Assembly (NCBI RefSeq): GCF_900130125.1
Contig: NZ_FQXY01000010.1
Location: 930,001-994,000, forward strand
Reading direction: 5' to 3'
Source of the DNA: Bacteroides congonensis
GTDB lineage: Bacteria > Bacteroidota > Bacteroidia > Bacteroidales > Bacteroidaceae
DNA: 64,000 bases
The translations under genes were made by a program, and so were the position numbers. Every line of letters starts with the position of its first letter. Position 1 is the first letter of the stretch. Positions 43,816 through 53,370 of this stretch are shown here, piece by piece. The notes under the pieces were generated by a model, which was not told the DNA's origin, searched no databases, and saw only the letters and a list, made by a program, of their open reading frames with translations.

Positions 43816-44256
43816 ATGAAACGAAAACTATTAATAGCTGCAACTTCTTTTATGATAGCATCTTCCGTATGCGGAAAGGACTTTAATGTATTGACAAAAG
43901 ACTTTCAGCCCTGGGGAAATACACAATTTGACATGGAAGGCATGAAAATAACATGGACACAGAAGTGGCAGGGTGGTGGCTGGTGGTTGGCGCAGGATTG
44001 TTCGGAATATGAATCCGCACGGATTGAGTTTCGGGAGGTTTTGCCCATGGATGTCGTGTTCATAGTCATCTATTCGGCGAAGGATGAAAGAAATGAGAAA
44101 CTCAAATCTAAGGTTACAATTCCTGCCGGAAAAAAAGAGGCAGCGATTATGTTGGATATTACTTATAAGAAATCCATAGACGGTCTGGGTATCAGTGGTT
44201 CGAAACCGGGTACGGTTTGTGTGAAATCTCTGGTTTTGGAAGAAATGAAACGATAA
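43816..44256 (+). CDS. Small secreted protein, first of a tandem pair, possible carbohydrate-binding module
   Basis: Exported protein of 146 residues with signal peptide (KLLIAATSFMIASSVCGKD) and no lipobox. The mature part looks like a small beta-sandwich: KITWTQKWQGGGWWLAQDCS holds an exposed-type aromatic pair, followed by EYESARIEFREVLPMDVVFI and a terminal KSIDGLGISGSKPGTVCVKS. The pattern (Trp-rich strand, a short body and a closing strand such as VKSLVLEE) resembles jelly-roll carbohydrate-binding modules, but I recognise no named family. It is the first gene after the HTCS-responsive promoter, so it would be among the most strongly induced products. A paralogue follows 32 nt later. 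Confidence 0.75.
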   Translation: MKRKLLIAATSFMIASSVCGKDFNVLTKDFQPWGNTQFDMEGMKITWTQKWQGGGWWLAQDCSEYESARIEFREVLPMDVVFIVIYSAKDERNEKLKSKVTIPAGKKEAAIMLDITYKKSIDGLGISGSKPGTVCVKSLVLEEMKR

Positions 44257-44288
44257 CTTTTTTATTAATCTTAATAAAACGATGTATT

Positions 44289-44729
44289 ATGAAGAAAAAT
44301 TTATTAATTGCCGTACTTTTGCTTTTAACTGTATCATCAGTGTGGGCGAAAGATTACAATGTGGAAACCAAAAAGTTTAAATCTTGGGGGGAAGCACAGT
44401 TTGATGCGGAAACAGCTACCATTACTTTTACTAAAAATTGGCAGGGAGGCGGCTGGTGGCTGTCCCGCCTGGATTGCTCGGCATATGATTGTGTCGTGAT
44501 TGAGTTTGAGGAGGCTTTGCCTATGGATGTCATGTTTATGGCAACTTATTCCGCTAAAGATGATAAAGACCAGAAAATTAAATCCAAGGTTAAGGTTCCT
44601 GCAGGAAAAAAGAAAGCTGTTCTTGAACTGGAACCGGCATATAAAAATTCTGTTGACGGTTTGGGTATCAGTGCAACAAAAGCGGGAGTAGTCAAACTGA
44701 AATCCTTGAATCTCAAGGAGAAAAAATAG
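44289..44729 (+). CDS. Small secreted protein, second of the tandem pair
   Basis: Exported protein of 146 residues, start ATG at 44289 (upstream in-frame codons overlap the preceding gene and are rejected). Signal peptide KKNLLIAVLLLLTVSSVWAK. By hand alignment roughly 57 percent of mature residues match the first copy, including WQGGGWWL, EALPMDVMF, YSAKD, PAGKK and DGLGIS, so the two arose by tandem duplication. The shared GGGWWL suggests a conserved ligand face. The second copy has one extra residue after WWL and more Lys in the strands (DDKDQKIKSKVKVPAGKKKA). SusC follows after 55 nt. Function unknown; binding of mannan is an inference from position. Confidence 0.75.
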   Translation: MKKNLLIAVLLLLTVSSVWAKDYNVETKKFKSWGEAQFDAETATITFTKNWQGGGWWLSRLDCSAYDCVVIEFEEALPMDVMFMATYSAKDDKDQKIKSKVKVPAGKKKAVLELEPAYKNSVDGLGISATKAGVVKLKSLNLKEKK

Positions 44730-44784
44730 TTGCGGCGTGAAAAGAAATGGCAAATTTTAAAGGTTAACATTTAATTTGATATAT

Positions 44785-47700
44785 ATGAAAAAGAATTTTC
44801 ATAAGAATATGTTGATAACAGGGGCTTGTCTGGCGTTGTTATTCGGAGGAATAGTGAACGTACGGGCTATCGCACCGGAGGAGTATGAAGCTGTACAGCA
44901 GAGCAGGACAATTAAGGGAACGGTTGTCGATAAGAATGGTGAGGCGGTCATTGGCGCCAATGTAGTGGTGAAAGGTACGTCCAAAGGTACGATAACCGAT
45001 GTAGACGGTCGGTTTACGTTGAACGGTGTGCCGGAAAAGGCTGTATTGTCCGTTACTTTTGTCGGCTATAAATCGAAAGAAATAACTTTGAAAAGTGGAC
45101 AGTCCCAAATAAAGGTGGAGCTGTCGGATGACGCGGAATTATTGGATGAGGTCGTGGTAGTGGGTTATGGTACGATGAAAAAGAGGGACTTATCCGGCGC
45201 TGTGTCACAAATCAAAGGGGATGACTTGATGAGGGGAAATCCGGCGGATTTGAGCCAGGGACTTGCGGGAAAAATAGCTGGTGTGGTAGTGAATCAAAGT
45301 GACGGTGCTCCCGGTGGTGGTATCAGTATACAGATTCGTGGTACGAACTCTTTTTCTACGGATTCACAGCCTTTGTATATTGTAGATGGCGTACCTTATG
45401 ACGCGGGGGGGACACCAAGCAGCGATGCCAATTCCGGAAATAATGAGTCCAATCCTCTGGCATTTATCAATCCGCATGATATACAGTCAATTGAAGTCTT
45501 GAAGGATGCGTCGGCTACGGCTATCTATGGTTCACGTGGTGCGAACGGTGTTGTATTGATTACGACCAGGCGTGGAGAACCGGGGGCGGATAAGGTGAGG
45601 TTTACTGCTAATTTCTCTTTTTCCCGGATTGCTAACCGCGTAGATGTATTGGATGCTTATCAATATGCGCTATACAGGAATGAGCAAGTAGAGAATAGTT
45701 ATAAGTATCATGGAAAAGCATACACTTCTTTGCCTTATCCGGGAAAGTGGTCGTATAGCAATTCTGACAAGTCTCAAGGTAAGTACAATCCTGCACCGGA
45801 AGATTTTCTGAATCCGGGCATTTACACGGATGAGTACGGCAATGCAACGAAAGTCGGTGTGGCCGATTGGCAGGATTTGATTTATCAGGACGGTTTCTCG
45901 CAAGAATATAATATCAGTGTGTCCGGTGGCTCCAGAAACGGTAGCTGGCACTCGTTCTCGGGCAACTATCTGAAACAACAGGGTATTATCAAGGAATCTG
46001 GTTTTACACGTTATTCGATTCGTGCCAATATGGGGCGCAAGATTAAGAGTTGGCTTGATATGGGAGTGAATATCAGCTTTTCTCATACGGACACCGACTT
46101 TTCCCGGACGAACTCTAATGATTATGGAGTTATCCGTTCCGCGCTCGTGTTTCCGACTACTTATGACCCGAGTGACGACGAGACACTGAACTCGGACGAA
46201 TTGAGCTGGCTGGCATCCAACCCTTATGCTTATATTAACTCGGCAAAGGATAACCTGAAGTCCAATAATGTATTTACTTCTTCTTATTTAGAAATAAAGC
46301 TGTTCCCGTTTTTGAAATTCCGTCAGAACTTGGGTATTAACTATACAAACAGGGAACGCGGCACGTATTATGGCCGCAGGACATCAGAAGGTTCCGAAGC
46401 TAATAATATAAACGGTAAGGCAGGACAGTCTACCAACTGGAGTATGGGAATTACTGCCGAGTCCTTGTTTACTTTCGATAAGACATTCAAGAAAATCCAC
46501 TCCGTTAATGCCGTGGGCGGTTTTACTGTCGAGAAGAGGGACTATGGAAGTAAATCGATGTCGGCTACGGGATTTCCCAGTGATTTGACTCAGGAATATG
46601 ATATGAGCCTGGGTACACTTCCCGGCAAATTGAAGAGCGACCGTACGGATTCGTCATTGGCTTCATTTTTGGGGCGTATCAATTATACGTTGATGGATAA
46701 ATACATCTTTACGGCATCTTATCGTGTTGACGGTTCCAGTAAATTCACGGAAAACAATAAATGGGCAAACTTCCTTTCGGGAGCTGTGGCATGGCGTTTG
46801 TCGGAAGAGAAATTTATTAAGAACCTGAATATTTTCAGTAATTTGAAGTTGCGTCTCAGCTATGGTGAGACGGGTAATCAGGGGATTGGAAGTTACCGGA
46901 CTTTGCCCATGTTGAATCCTGCTAATTATCCTTTTAGTGGTGGTGCTATCAGCAGCGGTTTCGCAGAAGTGGAATGGCGTGGGCCCGTAGCGGAAGATTT
47001 GCATTGGGAGACAACTGCCCAGTATAATGCCGGATTGGATATAGGCTTCTTTAATAATCGCGTCAACCTGACTGTGGATTATTATTATAAGAAAACGCGC
47101 GACTTGCTGCAGGAGGTGAAAATACCTTCCAGTACCGGTTTCTCAAGTATGATGGTGAACAGGGGATATGTGACGAATGAAGGACTGGAGATTTCCGGAA
47201 AATTCTATGTATTGCGGAATACTCCTTTGAAGTGGGACATCGACGCCAATATATCTTTCAATAAAAATAAAGTTGGCGGACTTGATTCCGACCAGTTTTC
47301 CGCAAGATTATGGTATAAAGCGGATGATGTATTCTTGCAGCGTAACGGCTATCCTATCGGAACAATTTTCGGGTACGTAGAAGATGGTTTCTATAATAAT
47401 CTGGCTGAAGTCATGGCTTCCCCGGATCCAAGTGTCCGTGCGAAGGGGAAGAGTATGATTGGAGAAATAAAGTACCGGAATTTTGACGATGACCCTGCCA
47501 TAACGAATGCAGACAGGGTAGTGATTGGTGATACGAACCCTGACTATGTATATGGTATAACCAATAATTTCCGGTGGAAGAATTTCACTTTGAGTTTTTT
47601 CCTGCAGGGAAGCCAGGGAAATGATATTTTTAATGGTAACCTGATGGAAGTAAAGATGGGAAATACGGCTAATATTCCTGTAGATGCCTATAATACTCGT

Positions 47701-48030
47701 TGGACAGAAACAAACAGGGCTTCTGCCAAATGGCCTAAAGCGGTGAATAGTTATGAACGGACTATGTTAATTTCAAATCGTTACGTGGAAGACGGCTCTT
47801 ATTTGAAGTTGAAGAATCTTAGTATCGGTTATACATGGAGACCTAAGTTTAAGGGTATCAGTTCTATCAATATTTATGGAAATGCTACCAACTTGTTTAC
47901 CATTACCGGGTATAGTTGGTTTGACCCGGAAGTAAACGCCTTTGGTTCTGATACTTCCCGGCGTGGTGTGGATATATATTCTTATCCGAGTAGCCGTACA
48001 TTCTCATTAGGACTAAAAGTAGATTTTTAA
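44785..48030 (+). CDS. SusC-like TonB-dependent transporter (beta-mannan locus)
   Basis: Outer-membrane importer of 1081 residues. The open frame begins at a TTG, but the ATG at 44785 is preferred (MKKNFHKNMLITGACLALLF). The carboxypeptidase-regulatory-like domain (about 40-120: TIKGTVVDKNGEAVIGANVV) is followed by LDEVVVVGYGTMKKRDLSGA, the plug (INPHDIQSIEVLKDASATAI) and a barrel ending SRTFSLGLKVDF. There is no STN domain, in line with HTCS control. SusD follows after 23 nt. Substrate is inferred to be beta-mannan oligosaccharides from the GH26/GH130/epimerase neighbours. Confidence 0.96.
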   Translation: MKKNFHKNMLITGACLALLFGGIVNVRAIAPEEYEAVQQSRTIKGTVVDKNGEAVIGANVVVKGTSKGTITDVDGRFTLNGVPEKAVLSVTFVGYKSKEITLKSGQSQIKVELSDDAELLDEVVVVGYGTMKKRDLSGAVSQIKGDDLMRGNPADLSQGLAGKIAGVVVNQSDGAPGGGISIQIRGTNSFSTDSQPLYIVDGVPYDAGGTPSSDANSGNNESNPLAFINPHDIQSIEVLKDASATAIYGSRGANGVVLITTRRGEPGADKVRFTANFSFSRIANRVDVLDAYQYALYRNEQVENSYKYHGKAYTSLPYPGKWSYSNSDKSQGKYNPAPEDFLNPGIYTDEYGNATKVGVADWQDLIYQDGFSQEYNISVSGGSRNGSWHSFSGNYLKQQGIIKESGFTRYSIRANMGRKIKSWLDMGVNISFSHTDTDFSRTNSNDYGVIRSALVFPTTYDPSDDETLNSDELSWLASNPYAYINSAKDNLKSNNVFTSSYLEIKLFPFLKFRQNLGINYTNRERGTYYGRRTSEGSEANNINGKAGQSTNWSMGITAESLFTFDKTFKKIHSVNAVGGFTVEKRDYGSKSMSATGFPSDLTQEYDMSLGTLPGKLKSDRTDSSLASFLGRINYTLMDKYIFTASYRVDGSSKFTENNKWANFLSGAVAWRLSEEKFIKNLNIFSNLKLRLSYGETGNQGIGSYRTLPMLNPANYPFSGGAISSGFAEVEWRGPVAEDLHWETTAQYNAGLDIGFFNNRVNLTVDYYYKKTRDLLQEVKIPSSTGFSSMMVNRGYVTNEGLEISGKFYVLRNTPLKWDIDANISFNKNKVGGLDSDQFSARLWYKADDVFLQRNGYPIGTIFGYVEDGFYNNLAEVMASPDPSVRAKGKSMIGEIKYRNFDDDPAITNADRVVIGDTNPDYVYGITNNFRWKNFTLSFFLQGSQGNDIFNGNLMEVKMGNTANIPVDAYNTRWTETNRASAKWPKAVNSYERTMLISNRYVEDGSYLKLKNLSIGYTWRPKFKGISSINIYGNATNLFTITGYSWFDPEVNAFGSDTSRRGVDIYSYPSSRTFSLGLKVDF

Positions 48031-48053
48031 ACTGACCATTAAGATATAGAATT

Positions 48054-49850
48054 ATGAAATTATATAAATTGTATGTTGTTTTAAGTCTTTGGGCAACGGG
48101 CAGTCTGGGGCTGGCTTCTTGCAGTGACTTTTTGAAGGAGGAACCTTATGCTTTTGTTGGTCCCGACCAATTGGGCAATAATAATGCGGCTGTAGATTTA
48201 TGGCTGACCGGAGTATATAGTAAATGGGGAAACAATATGTTCCGTTATAGTAGTTTTCCACGTTGCCTGGAACTTGATTCCGATTATATAACCGGGCCGG
48301 ACTGGGCTTTCAGTAATTTGGGAGCGGGAAACTTTCAGGCGGACGAGTATGCGACTTCTATTTGGACGGGTTGTTATAATTTGATTCATCGGGCAAACGT
48401 AGCCATACATTATGTAAATGAAATAACCGGTGCGGATGAGAAAGTAAAACGGAATGCGTTGGGAGAACTTTATTTTCAGAAAGCATTCTCTTATTTCTTG
48501 CTGACCCGTGCATATGGTGAAATTCCGTTGTTTGATGTCGCTATCAGTGAAGGAGCCAGCTATAACCAGCCTCGTCGTCCTATTCCTGATGTGTATGCGG
48601 AGATTATACGTTTGTTGGAGCAGGCAGCCGGTATGATGTATAAAAATACGGATGCCGAATATCAAAAGGGACATGTCGCTGCGGGCACTGCGATTGGCCT
48701 GCTGGCAAAAGTGTATGCCACTATGGGGGCGGGTGCGCTTCCGGCAGGAGAAAAGATGATTGTGAAGTCCGGTCCTTCCTATAGTTATAATGCAGGAACG
48801 AAAATATTGACTAATCCGGTTTCGAATACATTCGAGAAGACACAGGTGGCAGGTTATGAATCGCTTGACTGGAAAGACTGTTATGAGAAAGCGGCGTATT
48901 ATGCAGGTATTATAATGGGGAGGAATCCTGATGTGAGTTATGGGACTTACAGACTGTTGTCTTTTGATGAATTGTGGAAGAAAAGCGGTTTTGATGAAAG
49001 TGAACATATGTTTTCCGTACGGACAAGGAGTGCTGACGAAGAGTATGGTAACGGAGTACATCAATGGTACTGCGGCATGCAGGATGCCGGAGGGGTATTG
49101 CAGAAAGGCCCTTGGGTAGGCAATCGTTTTCATTGGTATTGCTTGTTTGATAACGAAGATTATCGTATAACGAAAGGAGTCAAGCATCGCTTCCAGTATG
49201 ACAGTCAGGTGAAGAATGGCAGGGGATATTATTATCCGGGAACCCCGGAATATAAGTTGATGGCTACCGGTAAGAATATGGACGACGTGAAAGTGCAGGA
49301 ACCTGTAGCGCCATTCAATGACGGACTCACCTATACGAACAGCATATCATCTAATTGCCTCGCCTTTACAACTAAATATGCCGATGTGACAGACCCCACG
49401 ATTGGCCGTACGGATGCTTATTGGCCATTCTTGCGTTATGCTGATATTGTATTGATTTACGCAGAGGCACAATGCGAATTGAATGACGGGATTTCACAGG
49501 ATGCGATTGATGCCTTAAATGATATTCGTATCCGTTCGAATGCCAAAGAGGCTTCTGTAACCGGAGACGGTGCTATTGAAACGAAAGTGGAGTTACGTTC
49601 GGTCATTTTTGAAGAACGTGCAAAGGAACTGGCTTATGAAGGTGACCGTCGTTGGGATTTGCTTCGTTGGGGAATATATTTGGACGTAATGAATTCTTTG
49701 GGTGGAATCAATGAAGATGGTACGCGTACTCCTTATGACGAGGGAAGTATTAACAAACGTCGTGAGTTCCGTCATTTGCTGTATCCGTTGCCATCGTTGG
49801 AAGTTTCTACCAATATGGCTATTGATAAAAATAATCCGGGCTGGAACTAA
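48054..49850 (+). CDS. SusD-like glycan-binding lipoprotein (beta-mannan locus)
   Basis: RagB/SusD lipoprotein of 598 residues (lipobox LASC, Cys23), partner of the SusC directly upstream. Family features: CSDFLKEEPYAFVGPDQLGN at the mature N-terminus, helices such as ALGELYFQKAFSYFLLTRAY, RYADIVLIYAEAQCELND and the C-terminal FEERAKELAYEGDRRWDLLR, RHLLYPLPSLEVSTNMAIDK and NNPGWN. It lies on the outer surface and closes over the barrel. The TIG-domain protein follows after 24 nt. Confidence 0.96.
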   Translation: MKLYKLYVVLSLWATGSLGLASCSDFLKEEPYAFVGPDQLGNNNAAVDLWLTGVYSKWGNNMFRYSSFPRCLELDSDYITGPDWAFSNLGAGNFQADEYATSIWTGCYNLIHRANVAIHYVNEITGADEKVKRNALGELYFQKAFSYFLLTRAYGEIPLFDVAISEGASYNQPRRPIPDVYAEIIRLLEQAAGMMYKNTDAEYQKGHVAAGTAIGLLAKVYATMGAGALPAGEKMIVKSGPSYSYNAGTKILTNPVSNTFEKTQVAGYESLDWKDCYEKAAYYAGIIMGRNPDVSYGTYRLLSFDELWKKSGFDESEHMFSVRTRSADEEYGNGVHQWYCGMQDAGGVLQKGPWVGNRFHWYCLFDNEDYRITKGVKHRFQYDSQVKNGRGYYYPGTPEYKLMATGKNMDDVKVQEPVAPFNDGLTYTNSISSNCLAFTTKYADVTDPTIGRTDAYWPFLRYADIVLIYAEAQCELNDGISQDAIDALNDIRIRSNAKEASVTGDGAIETKVELRSVIFEERAKELAYEGDRRWDLLRWGIYLDVMNSLGGINEDGTRTPYDEGSINKRREFRHLLYPLPSLEVSTNMAIDKNNPGWN

Positions 49851-49874
49851 GCCGTATGTTCAACCCAATAATTT

Positions 49875-51056
49875 ATGAATAATATGAAGACTTTGAATAG
49901 AATATTGATAGGGACAGTGTTGTTGGCAACTCTGTTCTCTTGTCAGGATGTTGTAACTTATAATGATGGTTATGATGATGGCATGAACTCATTTGGAGCA
50001 CCCGATGTGCAGGGCATCTATTCTCCGGATGATACGGATTTACAGGTTCCGCTGACCAAAGGGGGATTTGGTGAAATGATTGTGTTGGTCGGGGAGAACT
50101 TGAGCAATGTGACGAAAATTACTTTCAATAATATGGAAGTGGATTTGTCGGAAGTGTATGCGACGTCAAAAAAGGCGTGTTTCCCTTTACCGGGGGATAT
50201 GCCTGAAGAAATCACGAACAAATTATATTATGAAACAGAGCGGGGGAATACGACTTGTGAATTCAAACTGGATGTCCCTGCGATGGAAATAAACGGTCTG
50301 TATAATGAATTTGCTTTGCCCGGCACGTCCTTACAGATAAAGGGCAAATATTTTGAATTATATGGATTTGGCAAGAATTCGTCATCTGTCATCAAGTTTG
50401 GCGATACGGAACTGGAGATAGAAAGCGTGACAGACCAGGTGATTACTGCCAAACTTCCGAGGGATATTCCGGATAACTCGATGATTGTAGTGGAATGGAA
50501 TGGTACAGAAGGACATTGCTCTTATCAATTACCTTATCGGCAAACGGACAATCTTGTTTGGGACTTGGCTAATCCTTCGGATTATGGTATTTGGGGCGGT
50601 AAGGATTTTATAACCGATGGTTCCAATACAGGAGACCCTGTAGCTTTGGCCGGTTCTTTTTTCCGGGTAAAAGGCACTTATAAGGCTTGGAGTTATACAG
50701 GATTGCCTTCCGGCAGTATTATATTAGATGAGGAAGTTGCCGCTAATCCTTCTGACTACCTGTTCAAATTTGAAGTTAATTCGGCTTCGGATTATCCGTT
50801 CTATGACATTACGTCGAAGACAGGCGGTTATCTGATTAAGCTGAATGGCGGTAATTACCAGTGGAAATATTCATTAGATGAGAATATGAATACATTTGGA
50901 GAATGGTATACTGTAACTCTGGAACTTGAAAATGTAGCTACTGCCGGATTGGTTTCCGGAAAAATAGCTTTAACTTTGGCAATGCAACCTAATGTAGAAT
51001 GGAATGTAGACCATAGTTTTGCCAATATCCGTATTGAAAAGAAGATAGGACAGTAA
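49875..51056 (+). CDS. Surface glycan-binding protein with IPT/TIG domains
   Basis: Lipoprotein of 393 residues (lipobox LFSC, Cys23; an alternative start at Met4 changes little). Two IPT/TIG immunoglobulin-like domains are visible at about residues 40-130 (GGFGEMIVLVGENLSNVTKI, TFNNMEVDLSE) and 135-220 (FALPGTSLQIKGKYFELYGF, IKFGDTELEIESVTDQVITA). A C-terminal beta-sandwich at about 225-390 (GGKDFITDGSNTGDPVALAG, FFRVKGTYKAWSYTG, FANIRIEKK) fits the SGBP-B type glycan-binding domain known from xyloglucan and mannan loci. It would sit on the surface beside SusC/SusD and hold mannan chains for the GH26 lipoproteins. Confidence 0.88.
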   Translation: MNNMKTLNRILIGTVLLATLFSCQDVVTYNDGYDDGMNSFGAPDVQGIYSPDDTDLQVPLTKGGFGEMIVLVGENLSNVTKITFNNMEVDLSEVYATSKKACFPLPGDMPEEITNKLYYETERGNTTCEFKLDVPAMEINGLYNEFALPGTSLQIKGKYFELYGFGKNSSSVIKFGDTELEIESVTDQVITAKLPRDIPDNSMIVVEWNGTEGHCSYQLPYRQTDNLVWDLANPSDYGIWGGKDFITDGSNTGDPVALAGSFFRVKGTYKAWSYTGLPSGSIILDEEVAANPSDYLFKFEVNSASDYPFYDITSKTGGYLIKLNGGNYQWKYSLDENMNTFGEWYTVTLELENVATAGLVSGKIALTLAMQPNVEWNVDHSFANIRIEKKIGQ

Positions 51057-51097
51057 TTCGATAGTGAGTTTGCACTTAACTGATAAATAGAAGTAGA

Positions 51098-51913
51098 ATG
51101 ATAAAAAGAATTTGTTTTTTATTGAGTCTTTTGATGTGTGGCGTCCTTTATGCCCAGGATATTACGTATCGTACTGTAAAGGATTTGTCATATAGTTCTT
51201 CAAAAGACCCTTATGCAACGGAGCGTTGCAAGCTGGATGTTTATTATCCGGAAAATAAGACCGGATGTCCTGTGGTAGTTTGGTTTCATGGCGGGGGGCT
51301 TACCCAAGGCAATAAATCAATACCGGGCAGGCTGAAGAAAAATGGAATGGTGGTTATTGCCGTAAATTATCGCCTACTTCCGAAGGTGGCTATTTCCGAA
51401 TGTCTGGATGATGCCGCTGCTTCTGTTGCGTGGGCTTTCCGGGAAGTGGAAAAATATGGGGGTGATAAGAATAAGATATTTATATCCGGCCATTCTGCAG
51501 GCGGCTATCTGACGGCTATGGTCGGTCTGGATAAAAGATGGTTGAAAAAATATGATATAGATGCTGATTCTATTGCCGGATTGATACCTTTCAGCGGGCA
51601 GGTGATTAGTCATTTTTCTTATCGGAAGATGAATGGTATAGATAATCTTCAGCCTACTGTTGATGAATTTGCTCCTTTGTTTCATGTTCGCAAGGATGCT
51701 CCGCCTTTGGTTCTCATTACAGGCGACCGGGAATTGGAACTTTTCGGACGTTATGAAGAGAATGCGTATATGTGGCGGATGATGAAATTGGTCGGGCACA
51801 AAGAAACATACCTTTATGAAATCGGTGGTCATGGCCATGGCCCCATGGGCGATCCGGCATTCTATATCTTGAAGCAGCATGTAAAGAGGATATTAGGAGA
51901 GCCTGAAAAATAA
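51098..51913 (+). CDS. Alpha/beta-hydrolase carbohydrate esterase
   Basis: Exported alpha/beta-hydrolase of 271 residues with signal peptide (IKRICFLLSLLMCGVLYA). The oxyanion motif VVWFHGGGLTQGNK and nucleophile elbow ISGHSAGGYLTAMV (Ser133) are clear. A catalytic Asp is expected near LVLITGDRELELFGRYEENA and the His in EIGGHGHGP. The type is close to BD-FAE/acetyl-esterase-like enzymes found in polysaccharide loci. It probably removes acetyl groups from mannan; a feruloyl or other ester target is possible. It is the last gene of the first beta-mannan unit and is followed by a strong terminator. Confidence 0.88.
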   Translation: MIKRICFLLSLLMCGVLYAQDITYRTVKDLSYSSSKDPYATERCKLDVYYPENKTGCPVVVWFHGGGLTQGNKSIPGRLKKNGMVVIAVNYRLLPKVAISECLDDAAASVAWAFREVEKYGGDKNKIFISGHSAGGYLTAMVGLDKRWLKKYDIDADSIAGLIPFSGQVISHFSYRKMNGIDNLQPTVDEFAPLFHVRKDAPPLVLITGDRELELFGRYEENAYMWRMMKLVGHKETYLYEIGGHGHGPMGDPAFYILKQHVKRILGEPEK

Positions 51914-51960
51914 TTCAAAATAAGACGGCATCCGTTAGTTAGAACGGAACTGCTTGACGA

Positions 51961-52000
51961 AATCCCTGGCAATGTTTATTTTGTCAGGGATTCTTTTTTT
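51961..52000 (+). terminator. Intrinsic terminator between the two beta-mannan units
   Basis: AATCCCTGGCAA (51961-51972) pairs with TTGTCAGGGATT (51981-51992), one G-U pair, 8-nt loop, followed by a C and T8. The next HTCS element begins directly behind it. Confidence 0.88.
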
Positions 52001-52102
52001 TCCCGAATGTATCCGAATACTGTTCCAAATGTATCATGTGACAAATAGGATAGTGTGAAAACCATTTGGGAGCCATATTTCATGTGCACATCTCTACTTT
52101 TG
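52000..52102 (+). promoter_or_regulatory. HTCS-responsive promoter B (GH26 unit)
   Basis: GAATGTATCC (52005-52014) and AAATGTATCA (52027-52036) lie 22 bp apart. CATTTGG (52064-52069) and a -7 TACTTTTG (52095-52102) follow. Aligned without gaps to promoter A, the element matches over more than 50 bp, and the distance from repeat to -7 differs by one base only (58 against 59). The rest of the 51914-52153 gap is the terminator and a short leader. Confidence 0.65.
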
Positions 52103-52153
52103 CTTTCGGAAAGATAATTCTTTATTACCTACATTAAACTTAAAAATATTACA

Positions 52154-53353
52154 ATGAAAAAAAGTAGACCGACCATTAGTATAGTGAAATCCCGAGTGTT
52201 CCTGACAGGGACTGCGTTCGTACTTATGGCATGTTCGTCGGGAGAAGAATTAGCCGGGCATTCGGGCAAAGGAGAGGAACCTGTTATTGCGCCTGTCCTT
52301 TGTACTTCCGGTGCTTCGGAGCAAGCGGTGAAAGTATATGATTTCTTAAGGGAGAACAGGAATAAGAAAACACTGTCCGGAACAATGGCATGCCCGAGTT
52401 GGAATATCAATGAGGCAGAATGGGTATATCAGCATACAGGCAAGTATCCGGCTATTGCTTTTTTTGACTATATCTCTTTGGAGTATTCCCCTTGTTCGTG
52501 GATTGATTATTCGAAAACGAAAATAGTGGAAGACTGGTGGAACAAGAACGGGCTTGTGGGTGCGGGCTGGCATTGGAGAGTGCCATGTGTCCAAGGAAGT
52601 GCCGAACGGCACTATACTCCGGGGGACGGTTCTGTAGATCCGGGTACGGGAAAAAGGACGACGACTGTTTTCAGTGCTGCTAATGCAACAAGGGAGGGCA
52701 CTTGGGAAAACGAAGTTGTCAAGGCCGATTTGAAGAAGCTGGCGGGCTATTTGAAGCTGCTTCGCGATAAGGGAATTCCTGTAATATGGCGTCCTTTGCA
52801 TGAGGCTGCCGGTAATATCTATAATTATAAGAATGGAAAAGCCTGGTTTTGGTGGGGAAATGACGGGGCGGGAGCGTACAAGAAACTATGGATTTATATT
52901 TTCAATTATTTTAAGAAAGAAGGAATCAACAATCTGATTTGGGTATGGACTACACAAACTAAGGATAGCGAGTTTTATCCGGGGGATGAATACGTCGATA
53001 TGGTGGGGCGTGATATGTATCCTGCAAAGGATGAGTACACTACTGGGGAATACTGTTTCAGGCAGTACGGTACGATAACTGCTTCTTGTCCGGGTAAGCT
53101 GGTGGCATTGAGCGAATGTGGAAATGGCGAACAAAGCGGGAAAGTGTATCATCTTGCCCGGATATCCGCCCAGTGGGAGGCAGGGGCAAAATGGACATAC
53201 TTTATGCCGTGGTATGATTACAGCCGTACGAAAGAATTGGATTCGGAAGCTTTTACTGCGACATCCCACAGGTATGCAGATAAGGATTGGTGGGTGGATG
53301 CAATGTCACAGGATTATGTAATCACCCGCGATCAATTACCCTCTTTTAAATAA
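52154..53353 (+). CDS. GH26 beta-mannanase (lipoprotein, first copy)
   Basis: Retaining endo- or exo-beta-1,4-mannanase of 399 residues, lipobox LMAC (Cys27), so membrane-anchored. The GH26 barrel shows GAGWHWRVPCVQGSAE, acid/base Glu217 in PVIWRPLHEAAGN and nucleophile Glu321 in LVALSECGNGEQS, with the aromatic subsite KAWFWWGNDGAGAYKKLW between them. It is the first gene behind the second HTCS-responsive promoter. Two GH26 genes in one locus often divide the work, one cutting polymer at the surface and one trimming to mannobiose in the periplasm; which is which cannot be told here. Confidence 0.95.
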   Translation: MKKSRPTISIVKSRVFLTGTAFVLMACSSGEELAGHSGKGEEPVIAPVLCTSGASEQAVKVYDFLRENRNKKTLSGTMACPSWNINEAEWVYQHTGKYPAIAFFDYISLEYSPCSWIDYSKTKIVEDWWNKNGLVGAGWHWRVPCVQGSAERHYTPGDGSVDPGTGKRTTTVFSAANATREGTWENEVVKADLKKLAGYLKLLRDKGIPVIWRPLHEAAGNIYNYKNGKAWFWWGNDGAGAYKKLWIYIFNYFKKEGINNLIWVWTTQTKDSEFYPGDEYVDMVGRDMYPAKDEYTTGEYCFRQYGTITASCPGKLVALSECGNGEQSGKVYHLARISAQWEAGAKWTYFMPWYDYSRTKELDSEAFTATSHRYADKDWWVDAMSQDYVITRDQLPSFK

Positions 53354-53370
53354 TACTTAATAGCTTGAAG

